Source: Pontibacter silvestris
GTDB taxonomy: Bacteria > Bacteroidota > Bacteroidia > Cytophagales > Hymenobacteraceae
Assembly (NCBI RefSeq): GCF_020907275.1
Contig: NZ_JAJJWI010000006.1
Coordinates: 163,423-227,422, forward strand
DNA: 64,000 nucleotides
Reading direction: 5' to 3'
The position numbers and the translations under genes are program-made. The notes beneath the pieces are model-generated. The model did no database searches, was not told the DNA's origin, and was given only the letters and a program-made list of their open reading frames with translations. This document shows, one piece after another, positions 63,564-64,000 of this stretch. Position 1 is the first letter of the stretch, and every line of letters begins with the position of its first letter.

Positions 63564-64000
63564 ATGCCATACAGTTTACGTAAGAAGTGTCTGCTGCAAG
63601 GTTGTTTGTTGTGGATAGTAATCTTGCTGCTGGGCTCTCTTACAGAGGCTCAGGCGACACACCTTAGAGCAGGAGACATCACGGCAAAAAGAGACACAAC
63701 GCCTAACCCAAATCCCCGTCGCTTCTTCTTTACCATGACTATTTACAGGGACCAGGGATCTCCTATTTTTGATGAACAGGTTACTATTGCTAATGGCGAT
63801 GGCACAACACAACGAGTAGATCGATATTCTATCTCAGATATTGGTAACGAAACAGATAGAGAAGTCTTCTATTGGGAGTACACATATCCTGCAGACGGAA
63901 CCTACATAATAGGATGTAATATAGAAGAGCGTAATAATGGCATATTGAATATTGCTCCTCCAACAAATCAGGTTTCTTTCTACATCTCTACTACGATCAA
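63564..64000 (+). CDS. Large exported RAGD-type surface protein, N-terminus only (3' end outside window)
   Basis: Open from ATG 63564 to the right edge, 145 codons. A signal peptide (basic start, then LLWIVILLLGSLTEAQA) precedes THLRAGDITAKRD. This ATHLRAGxI opening, followed by beta-rich sequence (FFFTMTIYRDQGSP), is in my recollection the N-terminus of very long Cytophagales proteins with PKD or Ig-like repeats and a C-terminal type IX or gliding-associated sorting domain. The C-terminus is needed to confirm. It is divergent from sdhC across 224 bases. Confidence 0.75.
   Translation, partial: MPYSLRKKCLLQGCLLWIVILLLGSLTEAQATHLRAGDITAKRDTTPNPNPRRFFFTMTIYRDQGSPIFDEQVTIANGDGTTQRVDRYSISDIGNETDREVFYWEYTYPADGTYIIGCNIEERNNGILNIAPPTNQVSFYISTTI

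Noticed and set aside
1..64000. tRNA, rRNA, CRISPR arrays, transposases, integrases, prophage genes
   Set aside because: None recognised by reading gaps and coding sequences; all gaps over 300 bases were inspected.

Overview
The window reads as a chromosomal segment of a pigmented, probably aerobic member of the Bacteroidota, most likely order Cytophagales, family Hymenobacteraceae (Pontibacter or a close relative). The genus is inferred from gene content only. Evidence: Bacteroidota-type promoters (TTG, about 20 bases, TAnnTTTG), type IX secretion components, a ketocarotenoid cluster, a canonical Bacteroidota dcw cluster, a three-subunit succinate dehydrogenase and a RAGD-type surface protein at the right edge. 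I see no insertion sequence, phage, CRISPR array, rRNA or tRNA; the segment looks like core genome with few accessory genes.

Layout. 1-8.2 kb: end of alanine dehydrogenase, then nuoL-nuoM-nuoN (complex I proton-pumping subunits, apart from the other nuo genes) running into purF. 8.3-10.7 kb (minus): iscS-iscU-iscA Fe-S cluster assembly. 10.8-13.4 kb: methylmalonyl-CoA epimerase, tsaC and a CCA-adding enzyme. 13.5-17.4 kb (minus): a DUF5694 lipoprotein, and a PadR regulator overlapping a large PspC/GIN membrane protein. 17.7-23.8 kb: PorV-like protein and a giant C25 peptidase of PorU2 type. 23.9-26.6 kb (minus): NamZ-like lipoprotein, fmt, folA. 26.6-33.6 kb: FtsX-type permease, MscS channel, M23 peptidase, HNH/AP2 protein, a PaaE-like ferredoxin reductase and an M3 oligopeptidase. 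33.7-35.4 kb: TetR regulator divergent from a crotonase.

35.5-42.9 kb is a carotenoid locus: crtZ, a CarH-like MerR/B12 regulator, an ECF sigma factor, crtI, crtB, a conserved unknown, a fused lycopene cyclase, ispH and crtW. Together they would make lycopene, cyclise it to beta-carotene and add 3-hydroxy and 4-keto groups. The MerR protein keeps both motifs of adenosylcobalamin photoreceptors, so the locus is probably switched on by light.

43.5-59.0 kb is the division and cell-wall cluster mraZ-rsmH-ftsL-ftsI-murE-mraY-murD-ftsW-murG-murC-ftsQ-ftsA-ftsZ, tightly packed and often overlapping. Its 625-base upstream region is the most structured non-coding DNA here: a good promoter, a 10-base-period AGTGG array against the promoter (MraZ operator), a second array in opposite orientation about 200 bases upstream, and between them two perfect DnaA boxes and one near-perfect box beside AT-rich DNA. 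59.1-63.3 kb (minus): an FMN reductase and sdhC-sdhA-sdhB. The window ends inside the N-terminus of an exported protein.

Many transcription units end in unusually long perfect hairpins (up to 29 base pairs), and two operon-internal spacers carry 7-base tandem repeats.
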